Shown here: one piece after another, positions 1-8,344 of the stretch
How positions within the stretch are numbered: position 1 is the first letter of the stretch
Layout: every line of letters begins with the position of its first letter
From: Sinomonas albida
GTDB taxonomy: Bacteria; Actinomycetota; Actinomycetes; Actinomycetales; Micrococcaceae
Direction: 5' to 3'
NCBI RefSeq assembly: GCF_004919045.1
Contig: NZ_SWDW01000013.1
Coordinates: forward strand, 1-64,000
DNA length: 64,000 nt
Translations under genes and position numbers: made by a program
The notes under the pieces: generated by a model
The model's database searches: none
The model's input: the letters and a program-made list of their open reading frames with translations, nothing else
Told to the model about the DNA's origin: nothing

Positions 1-980
1 CCGGCCTCGCCGCGGCCAACCGCCTCGACACCCTCGCCCGCGCCCAGCGCAGGACCGACCCCGAAGAGGCCCGCACCCTGCCCCAGCTGCGCGCCGACGC
101 CCTCGCCAACCTCATCCTCACACCCCCCGCCCCCACCCCAACGGCCGCGCCGGTCGTGGCGGAAGCGCCTGAGCCCTCGGCCGAGATCGTCGTGCACATT
201 CCCGCCGCGACCCTGCTCGGGGCCGGCGAGGAGCCCGCGACCCTCGAGGGGTACGGCCCGATCGACGCCGGCACCGCCCGCGCCCTCGCCGCCGCGGCCC
301 CGACCTGGCAGCGCCTCTTCACCGGCACCGACGGCGTGCCCCTCGCACTCGGGCGCACCGCCTACCGCCCGCCCAAGGGCCTGCGACGCTACATCGAATA
401 CCGCGACGGGACCTGCCAGTTCCCCGGCTGCGCCCGCCCCGCCCGCACCGCCGAGCTCGACCACCTCATCGAATGGCAGGACGGCGGCACCACCGACGCC
501 CAGAACCTCCACGCCCTGTGCACCAAGCACCACGCCCTCAAAAGCCTGCGACTGTGGAACCCCGCCCGCCTTCCCGCCGGCCCCGACGACGCCATCGCCG
601 ACACCCTCTGGATCTCGCCCCTGGGCACCCGGACCGTCACCGGACCAACCGGCCACCAACTCCACCCCCCGCCCTCGGACCCACAACCTCTCGAACCACC
701 AGCGGTCGAGCTCCCACCGCCACACCGCGGTGCGCCACCCGAAATTCGGGTGGGCGGCAGCCATGCCGCCAGCCCACAATGCGCCTCGCGGGACAGCAGC
801 CCACCACCAGACCCCGGCCACCCGGTCGGTAGCCCGCCACCCGAGCCTGGTCCGCGGGACACTTCGGGTGATCGATCGGGCGACACTCCATTGGACAGCC
901 GCTCGCCTGAAAGCGACCCAACCGCACACGGGTGCGAAGCGGGGCAGATGCCGAGTGAAATCGAGTCGCCGCCTTTTTGA
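1..980 (+). CDS. DUF222 / HNH endonuclease domain protein, 5' end outside the window
   Basis: The open frame runs in from the left edge (codons in phase with base 3), so the N-terminus is missing and about 325 residues are visible. The first 50 look like the end of a DUF222 (13E12-repeat) domain. An HNH motif follows: a CQFPGC zinc-ribbon-like Cys pair, the DHLIEW core, then an Asn and CTKHH. The last 110 residues are Pro/Ser-rich and look disordered. This family is multicopy in actinobacteria and is often treated as a nuclease of unknown biological role. HNH folds cleave DNA with one metal ion, but no substrate can be inferred here. Internal GTG codons (for example at 156) are not real starts. 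Confidence 0.85.
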   Translation, partial: GLAAANRLDTLARAQRRTDPEEARTLPQLRADALANLILTPPAPTPTAAPVVAEAPEPSAEIVVHIPAATLLGAGEEPATLEGYGPIDAGTARALAAAAPTWQRLFTGTDGVPLALGRTAYRPPKGLRRYIEYRDGTCQFPGCARPARTAELDHLIEWQDGGTTDAQNLHALCTKHHALKSLRLWNPARLPAGPDDAIADTLWISPLGTRTVTGPTGHQLHPPPSDPQPLEPPAVELPPPHRGAPPEIRVGGSHAASPQCASRDSSPPPDPGHPVGSPPPEPGPRDTSGDRSGDTPLDSRSPESDPTAHGCEAGQMPSEIESPPF

Positions 981-1024
981 TCCCGTCTGGGGTCGGACCC
1001 AGCGCAGCCCAGCGCAGCCCTGCC

Positions 1025-1076
1025 CAGGCGCGCGCCTCACCTCACGCCGTCAGGCGCGCGCCTCACCCCACGCCGT
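1025..1076. repeat. 26-bp tandem duplication at the 3' end of the MFS gene
   Basis: Two adjacent 26-bp copies (1025-1050 and 1051-1076) differ at one base. Each contains the palindrome GGCGCGCGCC. The second copy abuts the stop codon of the leftward MFS gene, so the duplication lies in its 3' untranslated region between two convergent genes. Confidence 0.8.
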
Positions 1077-2401
1077 CAGGCGCGGTCGCCGAGCTCGCTC
1101 GTCTCCCGCACCGGGTGCCGCACGTGCGGGACGTAGCGCGGGATGTAGCGCCGAAGTATCCCCGCGCCGAGGAGCGCGAGAACGCCGATCGTCCCCGCCG
1201 CGACAGGCAGCGAGGCGGCGGCGGTGAGGACGGAGACGAGCACCGGTGCGGCGGCTTGGCCGCCGTCGCCCGCGAAGCGCCATGCGCTGAGGAACGGCGC
1301 GGGCCGGCCCCGCGGCGCGAGGTCCGCGCCCAGCGTCATGATGATGCCACTCCCGAGCCCGTTGGCGAGAGAGAGGAAGAGGACGACGGCGACGAACCAC
1401 CCCTCCCGCTGAGGGACGTCGTGCAGGAACGCGAGCAGCACGAAGCCCGTGCCGAGGCCCAGCATGCACGGCATGACGCTCCACAGCCGGCCCCACCGGT
1501 CCATGACGTGCCCGCTCGTGTAGAAGAGCGCGAACTCGACCCCGCCCGCGATGCCGATGACGAGCGCGGTGTTCGCCTCGCCGAGCCCGATGCTGAGCGC
1601 CCATAGCGGCAGGAGCGTGATGCGCGCCGACCTCGCCGCGCCGACGAGTGCCGCGCCGCTCCCCATCCGCAGCAGGACGGTGCGGTGCGCCCAGATGGCG
1701 CCGAAGAGTCCGTGCGCGCGGTGAGCGCCGTCGTCGTCCGCCTGCCCGCGCCCGGGCGAGCCCGTGCCGTGAGAGCCCGTGCCGTGCGGGGACGATCCGG
1801 TCCCGCGGACGGCGGCCCGGTGCCCGCGCTCGGGGTCCGGCAGCGCGATGAGCGAGATCGCGGCGAGGACGCACGCCACGGCGAAGATCCAGAACGCGGA
1901 CTGCGGCGTCCCCGTTGCGGTGATGACTGCGGACGCGATGAGCGGACCGATGAACCAGCCGCCCCGGAACACGCCCCCGAGCGTCGAGAGCGCCCGCGCG
2001 CGGTAGCGAAGCGGAACGTGCGTGGTCATGAACGCGTGCCGCGCGAGCGCGAAGACGGCCGTCGCGAGGCCCTCGAGGAAGACACCGACCAGCAGGACCC
2101 AGGGATTCGGCGCGAGGAGGCTCACGAGAATCCCCGCCAGTGCGACGAACGACGCGACGATCATCGATGTGCGCTCGCCGATCCGCGAGACGATCCAGCC
2201 GCTCGGGATATCGCCTGCGAGCGTGCCGACCGTGACCATCGAGGACACGAATCCGGCCAGCGCGAGCGTCGCGCCGAGATTGTGCGCGGCAATCGGGATG
2301 ATCGGCAGGATGGCGCCCTCGCCCGTCGAGAACAGGAGCGCCGGAAGGAAGACGGGCAGAGCGACCGAGCGGAAGGAGAAGGGCTTGTCGTCTGCTGTCA
2401 T
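1076..2401 (-). CDS. MFS transporter
   Basis: This 441-residue protein has the alternating hydrophobic segments of a 12-helix major facilitator and the conserved loop between helices 2 and 3 (GDIPSGWIVSRIGER). It would export or import a small solute across the cytoplasmic membrane; the substrate cannot be told. The central cytoplasmic loop (about residues 195-235) is unusually long and low in complexity, with repeated HGTGS units and a copy of the dispersed GACGAC motif read as ADDDGAH. ATG 2401 is the only plausible start. The gene stands alone, convergent with the HNH gene and divergent from the sigma factor gene. Confidence 0.85.
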   Translation of the reverse strand: MTADDKPFSFRSVALPVFLPALLFSTGEGAILPIIPIAAHNLGATLALAGFVSSMVTVGTLAGDIPSGWIVSRIGERTSMIVASFVALAGILVSLLAPNPWVLLVGVFLEGLATAVFALARHAFMTTHVPLRYRARALSTLGGVFRGGWFIGPLIASAVITATGTPQSAFWIFAVACVLAAISLIALPDPERGHRAAVRGTGSSPHGTGSHGTGSPGRGQADDDGAHRAHGLFGAIWAHRTVLLRMGSGAALVGAARSARITLLPLWALSIGLGEANTALVIGIAGGVEFALFYTSGHVMDRWGRLWSVMPCMLGLGTGFVLLAFLHDVPQREGWFVAVVLFLSLANGLGSGIIMTLGADLAPRGRPAPFLSAWRFAGDGGQAAAPVLVSVLTAAASLPVAAGTIGVLALLGAGILRRYIPRYVPHVRHPVRETSELGDRA

Positions 2402-2506
2402 CGCCTTCCTACCCTACGCCTCCAATCCGACTCTTCCGCCGCTCCGAATTCCTCCTGCAGGCGGGCAACAACCGTGCCGGCGAGCGGAGCTTTGTGACGG
2501 AGGGCC

Positions 2507-3112
2507 ATGGGTGGACGTGAGACAGTTGTCTACATGCCAGACCGTGACGCCGGGGGTACCCCGGGCCCGGACATCGATGAGCTCATGGCGCGCGTGGCGC
2601 GCGGCGACCAGGGCGCCTTCGGGAGCCTCTACGATGCGCTGGCTCCGCTGGTCCATGGGCTCGTCCTCCGGGTCGTGAGGGATCCGGCTCAGAGCGAAGA
2701 GGTCACGCAAGAGGTATTCCTCGAGGTGTGGCAGCAGGCCAAGCGCTTCGACGCCGATCGGGGCCGCGCGCGGGCGTGGATCACCGTCATGGCCCACCGC
2801 CGAGCGGTGGACCGGGTCCGTGCCGCGCAGGCCGCTGCCGACCGGGACCTCCGCGAGGGCATCAAGGAGTTCCGCGAGAGCTACGACGACGTCGAGCACC
2901 GGGTCGAGGTTGCCCTCGAGAGCGAGCGGGTGCACAGGGCACTCGAATCGCTCACCGAGGTGCAGCGGCAGGCGATCCGTCTCGCCTATTACGGCGGCTA
3001 CACCTACGGCGAAGTCGCCGACGCCCTGGGCCTGCCCCTAGGGACTGTGAAGACCAGAATTCGCGACGGAATGATCCGTCTGAGAGACGTGTTGGGAGTG
3101 AGCCATGGATGA
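2507..3112 (+). CDS. sigK: ECF RNA polymerase sigma factor, SigK type
   Basis: The protein has 201 residues with the two ECF regions. Region 2 lies at about 30-100 (SEEVTQEVFLEVWQQAKRFD, then the RARAWI segment) and region 4 at about 135-195 (LTEVQRQAIRLAYYGGYTY, then LPLGTVKTRIRDGM). It would direct RNA polymerase to stress promoters when released by its anti-sigma factor. The stop overlaps the start of the RskA-like gene by 8 bases, the standard sigK-rskA arrangement. The start is uncertain: GGAGGG lies only 2 bases upstream of ATG 2507, and ATG 2534 (MPDRDAGG) is also possible. The name follows the pairing and the family resemblance. Confidence 0.85.
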   Translation: MGGRETVVYMPDRDAGGTPGPDIDELMARVARGDQGAFGSLYDALAPLVHGLVLRVVRDPAQSEEVTQEVFLEVWQQAKRFDADRGRARAWITVMAHRRAVDRVRAAQAAADRDLREGIKEFRESYDDVEHRVEVALESERVHRALESLTEVQRQAIRLAYYGGYTYGEVADALGLPLGTVKTRIRDGMIRLRDVLGVSHG

Positions 3113-4028
3113 TCAGCTGCACCTGCTGACGGGTGCCTATGCGCTCAACGCGCTCGACGACGATGAGCGGCACCGCTTCGAGCGTGCCCTCCCGTTCGGC
3201 CACCCGGTCGCCGAGGAGGCGCGCGAGCTGAGCGAGACCGCGGCCCTGCTCGCCGCGGGCGCCACGCCCGTCGCCCCGCCGCCCGGCCTCAAGGCGCGGC
3301 TCATGGCGCAGGTCGCCGTGACGCCTCAACTCGAGGTTGCGCCACAGCCGGAGGTCGCGCCACGACTCGAGGTCGTGCCGCAGCCTGAGGCCGAGAGCCC
3401 CGCGAGCAGGCCGGCCGGGAGTGCCACCGAGGTTTCGCGCGAGGAGGTCTCGCCCGTCGAGACCGCGCCCGCCGAGGGCCCAGCCGGGCCCCTCGCCAGC
3501 GTGGAATCAGGACGCTTCGGCGAGCGTCGTCGTCGTGCGTTTTCCGTCGGCAGCCGGTGGCTCGCCGCGGCCGCCGCGGTCCTCCTTGTTGCGGCAGGCG
3601 GGGCCGGACTGTGGGGCCTGCGCGCCCAGCAGCAGCGGGACGATGCCGTGCGTGCGCTGGCCGCTGCGCAGTCGGGGAGGTCGGCGGTCATGGACCGGAT
3701 CCTGTCCGCCCCGGACGCGAAGATCCAGGAGGTGGCCGTCCCAGGGGGTGCGACGATGCTCATCGCGCGCTCGAAGGAGGCCCAGCTCGCCGGAGTCGTG
3801 ACGATCGGGATGTCGGCGGCGCCTCAGGACAAGGACTACGAGCTGTGGCTCATCGATGCGGGCGGGACGGCGAAGGCCGCCGGGCTCGTTGCGGCCGGCG
3901 ACGGTTCCACGTGGAACGAGCTTTCCGGCGGGATCGACGGGGCGTCCTACCTCGGGGTGACAGTCGAGCCCAAGGGCGGCTCCCGTCAGCCCACCACGAA
4001 GCCGATCCTGCTCCAATCCCTCGCCTGA
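3105..4028 (+). CDS. rskA: RskA-type transmembrane anti-sigma-K factor
   Basis: This 307-residue protein begins with the typical LHLLTGAYALNALDDDE anti-sigma domain, which would bind the sigma factor in the cytoplasm. A single membrane helix (about 145-167) and an extracellular RskA domain follow, the latter containing KDYELWLID. Known RskA proteins are cleaved in steps to free SigK. The cytoplasmic linker (about residues 70-140) is longer than usual. It carries a Pro/Glu repeat of 12 residues (LEVAPQPEVAPR, then LEVVPQPE) that looks like a local duplication. Its start lies inside the sigma gene's last codons, so the two are translationally coupled. Confidence 0.88.
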   Translation: MDDQLHLLTGAYALNALDDDERHRFERALPFGHPVAEEARELSETAALLAAGATPVAPPPGLKARLMAQVAVTPQLEVAPQPEVAPRLEVVPQPEAESPASRPAGSATEVSREEVSPVETAPAEGPAGPLASVESGRFGERRRRAFSVGSRWLAAAAAVLLVAAGGAGLWGLRAQQQRDDAVRALAAAQSGRSAVMDRILSAPDAKIQEVAVPGGATMLIARSKEAQLAGVVTIGMSAAPQDKDYELWLIDAGGTAKAAGLVAAGDGSTWNELSGGIDGASYLGVTVEPKGGSRQPTTKPILLQSLA

Positions 4029-4074
4029 GACCGCTTTCGAATCGGGTCCAATCCGGTTCAGCGGCGGCTCCGAA

Positions 4075-4103
4075 GTGTCGGTGCGGGCACACCGCACCGA
4101 CAC
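4075..4103 (+). terminator. Hairpin after sigK-rskA
   Basis: A perfect 12-bp inverted repeat (GTGTCGGTGCGG at 4075-4086, complement at 4092-4103) with a 5-base loop lies 47 bases after the rskA stop. There is no T-run, as is common for terminators in high-GC actinobacteria. Confidence 0.55.
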
Positions 4104-4203
4104 GGTCGGAAGCTCCGGCAAGGCGTGGGACCTGGCTCCCTGGGACTGGCTCCTCTGGGACTGGCCTCGAAGGCGTCAGCCGGAAGACAAGTTAGGAGCA
4201 GTC

Positions 4204-4641
4204 ATGTCCACCAACGCCATCACGCATCGCGCCCCAGTCCAGCTCGCCGCCATGGTGGTAGGCGCCGTCTTCCTCTTGGTGGGGATCCTGGGCTTCATTC
4301 CCGGCATCACCTCAGGGGGCATCGGATTCGCCGGGCTCGGCTCGCACGCCATGCTCTTGGGCCTCTTCCAGGTCTCCGTGCTCCACAACATCGTCCACCT
4401 GCTCTTCGGCATCGCGGGCATCGCGCTGGGCCGCACGGCTGGCGGCGCGAAGGGGTTCCTGACGTGGGGTGGCGCGATCTACCTGGTCCTCTTCGTCTAC
4501 GGGCTCGTCTTCGGTGGCGATTCCGCGGGCAACTTCGTGCCGGTCAACATGGCCGACAACATCCTGCACCTGCTGCTGGGCGTCGGCATGCTCGTGGTCG
4601 GCCTCGCGCTCGGTCGCGGCGTCGCGGCAGCGCGCCGCTGA
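4204..4641 (+). CDS. DUF4383 domain membrane protein
   Basis: This 145-residue protein has four predicted membrane helices and the family pattern: a VQ-rich start, GIxGFIPG, HNIVHLLFGIAGIALGR in the middle, and a second VNMADNILHLLLG copy near the end. The repeated His-containing N(I)xHLLLG motif marks DUF4383. Function is unknown; relatives are often found near stress sigma factors. ATG 4204 was chosen because AGGAG sits 6-8 bases upstream; a longer frame from 4075 would start inside the preceding hairpin. It lies downstream of sigK-rskA and could be a target, but no promoter match was established. Confidence 0.82.
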   Translation: MSTNAITHRAPVQLAAMVVGAVFLLVGILGFIPGITSGGIGFAGLGSHAMLLGLFQVSVLHNIVHLLFGIAGIALGRTAGGAKGFLTWGGAIYLVLFVYGLVFGGDSAGNFVPVNMADNILHLLLGVGMLVVGLALGRGVAAARR

Positions 4642-4687
4642 CGGGAAGAAGCGCGCCGCCGAGGGAACCAACCCGCGGCTGACGAAA

Positions 4688-4728
4688 GAAAGCGGGCTCC
4701 GTTCAGAACCTGAACTGAGCCCGCTTTC
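4688..4728. terminator. Bidirectional hairpin between convergent genes
   Basis: A 12-bp perfect stem (GAAAGCGGGCTC at 4688-4699 pairing with 4717-4728) encloses a second 6-bp stem (GTTCAG/CTGAAC). It lies between the ends of the DUF4383 gene and the M1 peptidase gene, and the flanking A- and T-runs would serve either direction. Confidence 0.75.
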
Positions 4729-4742
4729 GGCGTGCCGTCCGG

Positions 4743-6488
4743 TCACTGGGTCGGCAGCAGTTGCGGCATCGGCGGGGCCTTGGGGTCTCGCAGCCACGTC
4801 TGGAAGAAGGCGGTCAGATCCGAGTTGGCCACCGACTCGGCGGCGTGGATGAAGTCGTCCGTCGTGGCATTGCCGTAGCGGTGCGCGGCCGCGTAAGTGC
4901 TCAGGATCCGGAAGAACGCGGCGTCGCCCACGCGCAGTCGCAACGCCTGAAGGGCCATCGCGCCCCGGTTGTACACGCCGCCCGTGAAGAGGTCCGACGC
5001 CGGCGGCGAGATCGGTGCTGAGGACCGAGCGTCCTCGAGGTAGCTCGTCGCGTCGGCCGAGCCAGGCTTCACGCCGAGCAGCCCCAGCGCCTTGGCGGAC
5101 GTGAGCCCGCTCGCTGAGCTGAGGCCCATGGCGGAGAGGATCTGCGCGTCGGGCACGGGGTGGCCGTCGGGCTGGAACAGTCGGCGAAGGATCGGCAGGA
5201 TCTGTTCCGGCGGCAGGTCCGAGTGGTTGAGCAGCGTCGCGTAGTCGGGCGCGTTGAGCTCGTAGCCGTACTGCGTGGTCATGAGGCCCGTGAGGAAGTC
5301 GCGCTGGCCGGAGTGCTCGAGCCACAGCCAGCTCAGGTACGTCGCGAAGCCTTCGTTGAGCCAGATGTCGCTCCAGTTGCTCGGGGTCACGGAGTCGCCG
5401 AACCACTGGTGGGCGAGCTCATGCGAGATGCCCTCGGCCGCCGTCTCCTGGTTCATCGTCAGCACTTGGCTCCCGTACACAGGGCGGGTCTGCGTCTCGA
5501 GCGACCACCGGAAGCCCGGGCTGACCACGATGGCCCCCGCCGTGTCGAACGGGTACGGGCCGAGGAGGCTCTCGAAATACGAGATCATGTCCGGCAGCTG
5601 CGCGAACCGTTCCCGCGCGCTCGCCGCGAGGTCAGGCGGCGCGTACACGGTGATCGGCAGCCCGTGGGGCCCGCTCGCGTCGATCGCGACGAAGCGCCCC
5701 ACATCGACGGTGGCGACATAGCTCGCCACCGGCGCCGTGGCCTCCCACGCGAACGTGCTCCCCGAGCCGTGGGGCGTTTGGCCGCGCAGCGTCCCGTTGG
5801 CCACGGCCGTGTAGCCGGCGGGCACCGTGAGGGCGAACGAGTACGTGGCCTTGTTCCTCGGGGTGTCATTGACCGGGTACCACGTCCGTGCCCCGGAGAC
5901 CTCGCTCGCCACGTACACCTCGTCCCCGTCGTGATGCCATCCGACCTTGTCGGCGCCCGTTCGGTTCCCGCTCGCGTCGGCCATGGGCTGCGGCGTCCCG
6001 CTGTACGTCACCGCGACGGTGAAGTGCGCTCCCGACGAGACCGGGCGGGCCGGCACAACCACAAGTTTGTTCCCCTGCCGGCTCTGCGTCGCAACCTGGC
6101 CGCCGACAGTCACCCCCTGGACGTCGAGGCCCACGAGGTCCAGCGAGAATTTCGGCAGGTCCGCGGTCGCGCGGGCGTCGATCGTGGCGGTTCCCGAGAG
6201 CGAGCCGCGGACCGGGTCGATGTCGAGGCTGAGCGCGTAGTGATCGGCCTCGTAGCCCGCGTTGCCGAGGTCCGGGTAGTAGGAGTCGCCGGCGCCCGGC
6301 ATCGTCGGCGTGGCGCTGACGCCTGTTCCAGGACTGCACGCCGAGAGGGCCAGCACCGCAGCGAGCGCCGCACCGCCGACCGTGAGCCACGGACGACGGC
6401 GCGTGCCCGCCGCCGTCCGCAGCCGACGAGGGTTTGCGTCGGCCGCCGCGAGCCACGGACGACGGCGGGTATGGGCTGCCCTGAGCAT
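4743..6488 (-). CDS. Secreted M1-family metallopeptidase (lipoprotein)
   Basis: The protein has 581 residues. After a basic N-terminus comes a hydrophobic stretch ending in a lipobox (LSAC, Cys51), so it should be lipid-anchored outside the membrane. The gluzincin zinc site is complete: HELAHQWFG (H356, E357, H360) and the distal Glu in NEGFATY (E379). The SLETQT segment takes the place of the usual GxMEN exopeptidase loop. It is shorter than aminopeptidase N because the C-terminal domain is reduced. It would trim peptides from their N-termini. The N-terminal tail contains two in-frame copies of the dispersed motif, read as TRRRPWL, so the true start may lie downstream of ATG 6488. Confidence 0.85.
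   Translation of the reverse strand: MLRAAHTRRRPWLAAADANPRRLRTAAGTRRRPWLTVGGAALAAVLALSACSPGTGVSATPTMPGAGDSYYPDLGNAGYEADHYALSLDIDPVRGSLSGTATIDARATADLPKFSLDLVGLDVQGVTVGGQVATQSRQGNKLVVVPARPVSSGAHFTVAVTYSGTPQPMADASGNRTGADKVGWHHDGDEVYVASEVSGARTWYPVNDTPRNKATYSFALTVPAGYTAVANGTLRGQTPHGSGSTFAWEATAPVASYVATVDVGRFVAIDASGPHGLPITVYAPPDLAASARERFAQLPDMISYFESLLGPYPFDTAGAIVVSPGFRWSLETQTRPVYGSQVLTMNQETAAEGISHELAHQWFGDSVTPSNWSDIWLNEGFATYLSWLWLEHSGQRDFLTGLMTTQYGYELNAPDYATLLNHSDLPPEQILPILRRLFQPDGHPVPDAQILSAMGLSSASGLTSAKALGLLGVKPGSADATSYLEDARSSAPISPPASDLFTGGVYNRGAMALQALRLRVGDAAFFRILSTYAAAHRYGNATTDDFIHAAESVANSDLTAFFQTWLRDPKAPPMPQLLPTQ
6390..6470. repeat. Dispersed GGACGACGGCG motif: hairpin plus extra copy inside the M1 signal region
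   Basis: CGGACGACGGCG at 6390-6401 faces an inverted copy at 6406-6420 (one mismatch). A further direct copy lies at 6456-6470. Both direct copies are preceded by GAGCCA, making an 18-bp direct repeat. All lie inside the coding region for the N-terminus of the M1 peptidase. Confidence 0.8.
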
Positions 6489-6590
6489 GGAACCTGCCTC
6501 GACGGCTCAAGCGGAACGGACTTCCAGCGTAACCGCGCGGCGCCTGGCGGACGAGGGCACGACGACGCCCCAAGGCCTTGACCATAGCAT

Positions 6591-6627
6591 CGGTAAGTTG
6601 TAACTTACTGTTCGTGACAACTTACCG
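6591..6627. promoter_or_regulatory. Nested inverted-repeat operator of the ArsR-type repressor
   Basis: A perfect 11-bp inverted repeat CGGTAAGTTGT / ACAACTTACCG (6591-6601, 6617-6627) encloses a second perfect repeat GTAAGTT-GT-AACTTAC (6593-6608). The site covers the probable GTG start at 6614 of the ArsR-family gene, which suggests autorepression. It may also affect the divergent M1 peptidase gene. Confidence 0.75.
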
Positions 6628-7051
6628 AGGACCGTCGGACGGGCAAGCGAGGGACGTCCGGTCCGAGGACGTGTGGGACGCCATGGGTGATCGCACCCGA
6701 CGCGCCATCCTCGAACGCCTCGCCGAGCATCCGTGTCCCGTGGGCGAACTCGCCGCGCAGCTCCCGGTCAGCCGGCCGGCGGTCTCCCAGCATCTCAAGG
6801 TGCTCAAGGAGACCGGCCTGGTCAGCGACGAAACGGTCGGCACCCGAAGGATCTACCGGCTCAACCCTGCCGGCGTGGAAGCGCTGCGGGACCAGCTCGA
6901 CATGTTCTGGAATCGTGCGCTGGCCAACTACGGAGCGGCCGTCCGCGAGGACGCCGGGTCGCGTGACGACCAAGGGCACGAGCCCGGGATCGAACCAGAG
7001 ATTCAATCCGAGAAGCACACGGAGAAGAAGAAGGAGAAGGAGAAGAAATGA
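6614..7051 (+). CDS. ArsR-family winged-helix transcriptional regulator
   Basis: The helix-turn-helix is clear: DAMGDRTRRAILERLAEHP, then PVGELAAQLPVSRPAVSQHL and the wing VGTRRIYRLNPAG. It lacks the metal-binding Cys motif of ArsR proper and belongs to the non-metal group that pairs with AHSA1/SRPBCC proteins. The 20-residue C-terminal tail is almost all Lys and Glu. GTG 6614 gives 145 residues but has no ribosome-binding site and lies inside the operator; GTG 6671 and ATG 6683 are alternatives. The stop overlaps the SRPBCC start (ATGA), so the two proteins are probably made together. Confidence 0.82.
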   Translation: MTTYRGPSDGQARDVRSEDVWDAMGDRTRRAILERLAEHPCPVGELAAQLPVSRPAVSQHLKVLKETGLVSDETVGTRRIYRLNPAGVEALRDQLDMFWNRALANYGAAVREDAGSRDDQGHEPGIEPEIQSEKHTEKKKEKEKK

Positions 7052-7527
7052 CCTTGGCTTCAGAAACTGTGGTCCGCAAGGTGATCACCGTCGAGGCCCC
7101 CGTGGAGCGGGCTTTCGAGGTCTTCACTCAACGCTTCGACGAGATCAAGCCGCGGGACCACAACTTGCTGACGGTCCCGATCGCCGAGACCGTGTTCGAG
7201 GCCCGCGTCGGAGGGCACATCTATGACCGCGGCGAGGACGGGAGCGTGTGCCGCTGGGCCCGCGTCCTCGCCTTCGAACCCCCGGCCCGTCTCGTCTTCA
7301 GCTGGGATATCGGGCCCACGTGGCAGCTCGAGGCCGACGAGGCCAATGCGAGCGAGGTTGAGGTGCGCTTCGTCGCCGACGGGCCCGATCGCACGAGGGT
7401 CGAGCTCGAGCACCGCAACATCGACCGTCACGGCCCGGGCTGGGAGAGCGTCTACGCGGGCGTCGACAACGAGGGCGGCTGGCCGCTCTACCTCGCGCGC
7501 TACGCCCAGCTCGTGAACGCCAGCTAG
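7048..7527 (+). CDS. SRPBCC (AHSA1-type) domain protein
   Basis: This 159-residue protein consists of one START/Bet v1-like fold of the AHSA1 type. It opens with VVRKVITVEAPVERAFEVFT and has the ARVGGHIYDR and WARVLAFEPPARLVFSWDI segments. Such proteins hold hydrophobic ligands in a deep cavity; their ligands are mostly unknown. It overlaps the ArsR-like gene by four bases (ATGA). This repressor/AHSA1 pairing is widespread in actinobacteria and suggests that the pair responds to or handles the same ligand. Confidence 0.85.
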   Translation: MTLASETVVRKVITVEAPVERAFEVFTQRFDEIKPRDHNLLTVPIAETVFEARVGGHIYDRGEDGSVCRWARVLAFEPPARLVFSWDIGPTWQLEADEANASEVEVRFVADGPDRTRVELEHRNIDRHGPGWESVYAGVDNEGGWPLYLARYAQLVNAS

Positions 7528-7558
7528 TCACGCCGGCTAGCGTACGACCAGGCGCCCC

Positions 7559-7595
7559 AACGGATCAGGCTCGGCCACGCCGGGCCTGGTCCGTT
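7559..7595 (+). terminator. Hairpin after the ArsR/SRPBCC pair
   Basis: AACGGATCAGGC (7559-7570) pairs with GCCTGGTCCGTT (7584-7595), with one G-U pair and a 13-base loop. It lies between the convergent SRPBCC and AlaX genes. There is no T-run. Confidence 0.5.
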
Positions 7596-7626
7596 GCTGC
7601 GTGGGGCCGAGCGCGGAGGGCACGCC

Positions 7627-8343
7627 TCAGGCGTGCTCGGCCTCGTAGCGCACCTTGATGGCGCCGCGCTTGACCTTGACGTCGAGGATCCGCACGTTCG
7701 CGAGATCGGCGAGTGAACGCACGTGCGTCCCGCCGCACGGCTCGGCGTTGACGCCCTCGATCGTCACGGTGCGGTGGCCGCCGTCGTCAACGGACGCGCT
7801 CACGGCACCGCCTCGCGCGAGCGTCGCGTCCATCGCCGCCTGCAGTTCGGCGCGCACCGCCTCGCGGAGCTCGGGAGTCGCGAGCTCGGCCTCGTGCCCC
7901 TCGGGGTCGAAGTCGAGCCGAGCCTGTCCGGGGAAGTGGCTGTGGCCCGAGTGCTGCCAGCCGCGGGCCTCGCCCAGGGCGCCGAGAACGTGCCCGGCCG
8001 TGTGCAGGGCGGCGTGCAGGCGCCGCTTCGCGGGATCTACCGAACAGACGACGGCGGCCCCCACCTCGAGCGTGGGTACACGGGCGAGGACCACGAGCCC
8101 CGCGTCGTCGCGCGCCGGGGTGACAGCAGCGCCGTCGACCGTTCCCTCGTCAGACGGCTGCCCGCCGCCCTTGGGATGGAAGATGTTCGGGGTCACGGCG
8201 ATCCAAGCCGCGCCGCCGTCGGCCGTGCCGCCCACCTCGCCGTCGGCCGTGCCGCCCGCGGCAATCACGGTTGCGGTGACCTCGGTCAGGTAGGTGTCGC
8301 CGTAGTAGGCCTGCTCTTGCTGTGGATGCTGGGCGGGCGCCAC
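7627..8343 (-). CDS. Alanyl-tRNA editing protein, AlaX type
   Basis: This 238-residue protein corresponds to the free-standing editing domain of alanyl-tRNA synthetase. It has the zinc-binding pair HTAGH (H114, H118) and CGGTH (C203, H207), and the N-terminal beta-barrel signature HPKGGGQPSDEG. It would hydrolyse Ser-tRNA(Ala) or Gly-tRNA(Ala) in the cytoplasm. An insertion at about residues 30-45 contains a short duplication (GGTADG twice), from an 18-bp DNA repeat near 8213-8262. The crgA stop lies about 1 base from its start region, so the two may be cotranscribed leftward. Confidence 0.87.
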   Translation of the reverse strand: MAPAQHPQQEQAYYGDTYLTEVTATVIAAGGTADGEVGGTADGGAAWIAVTPNIFHPKGGGQPSDEGTVDGAAVTPARDDAGLVVLARVPTLEVGAAVVCSVDPAKRRLHAALHTAGHVLGALGEARGWQHSGHSHFPGQARLDFDPEGHEAELATPELREAVRAELQAAMDATLARGGAVSASVDDGGHRTVTIEGVNAEPCGGTHVRSLADLANVRILDVKVKRGAIKVRYEAEHA

Positions 8344-8344
8344 G

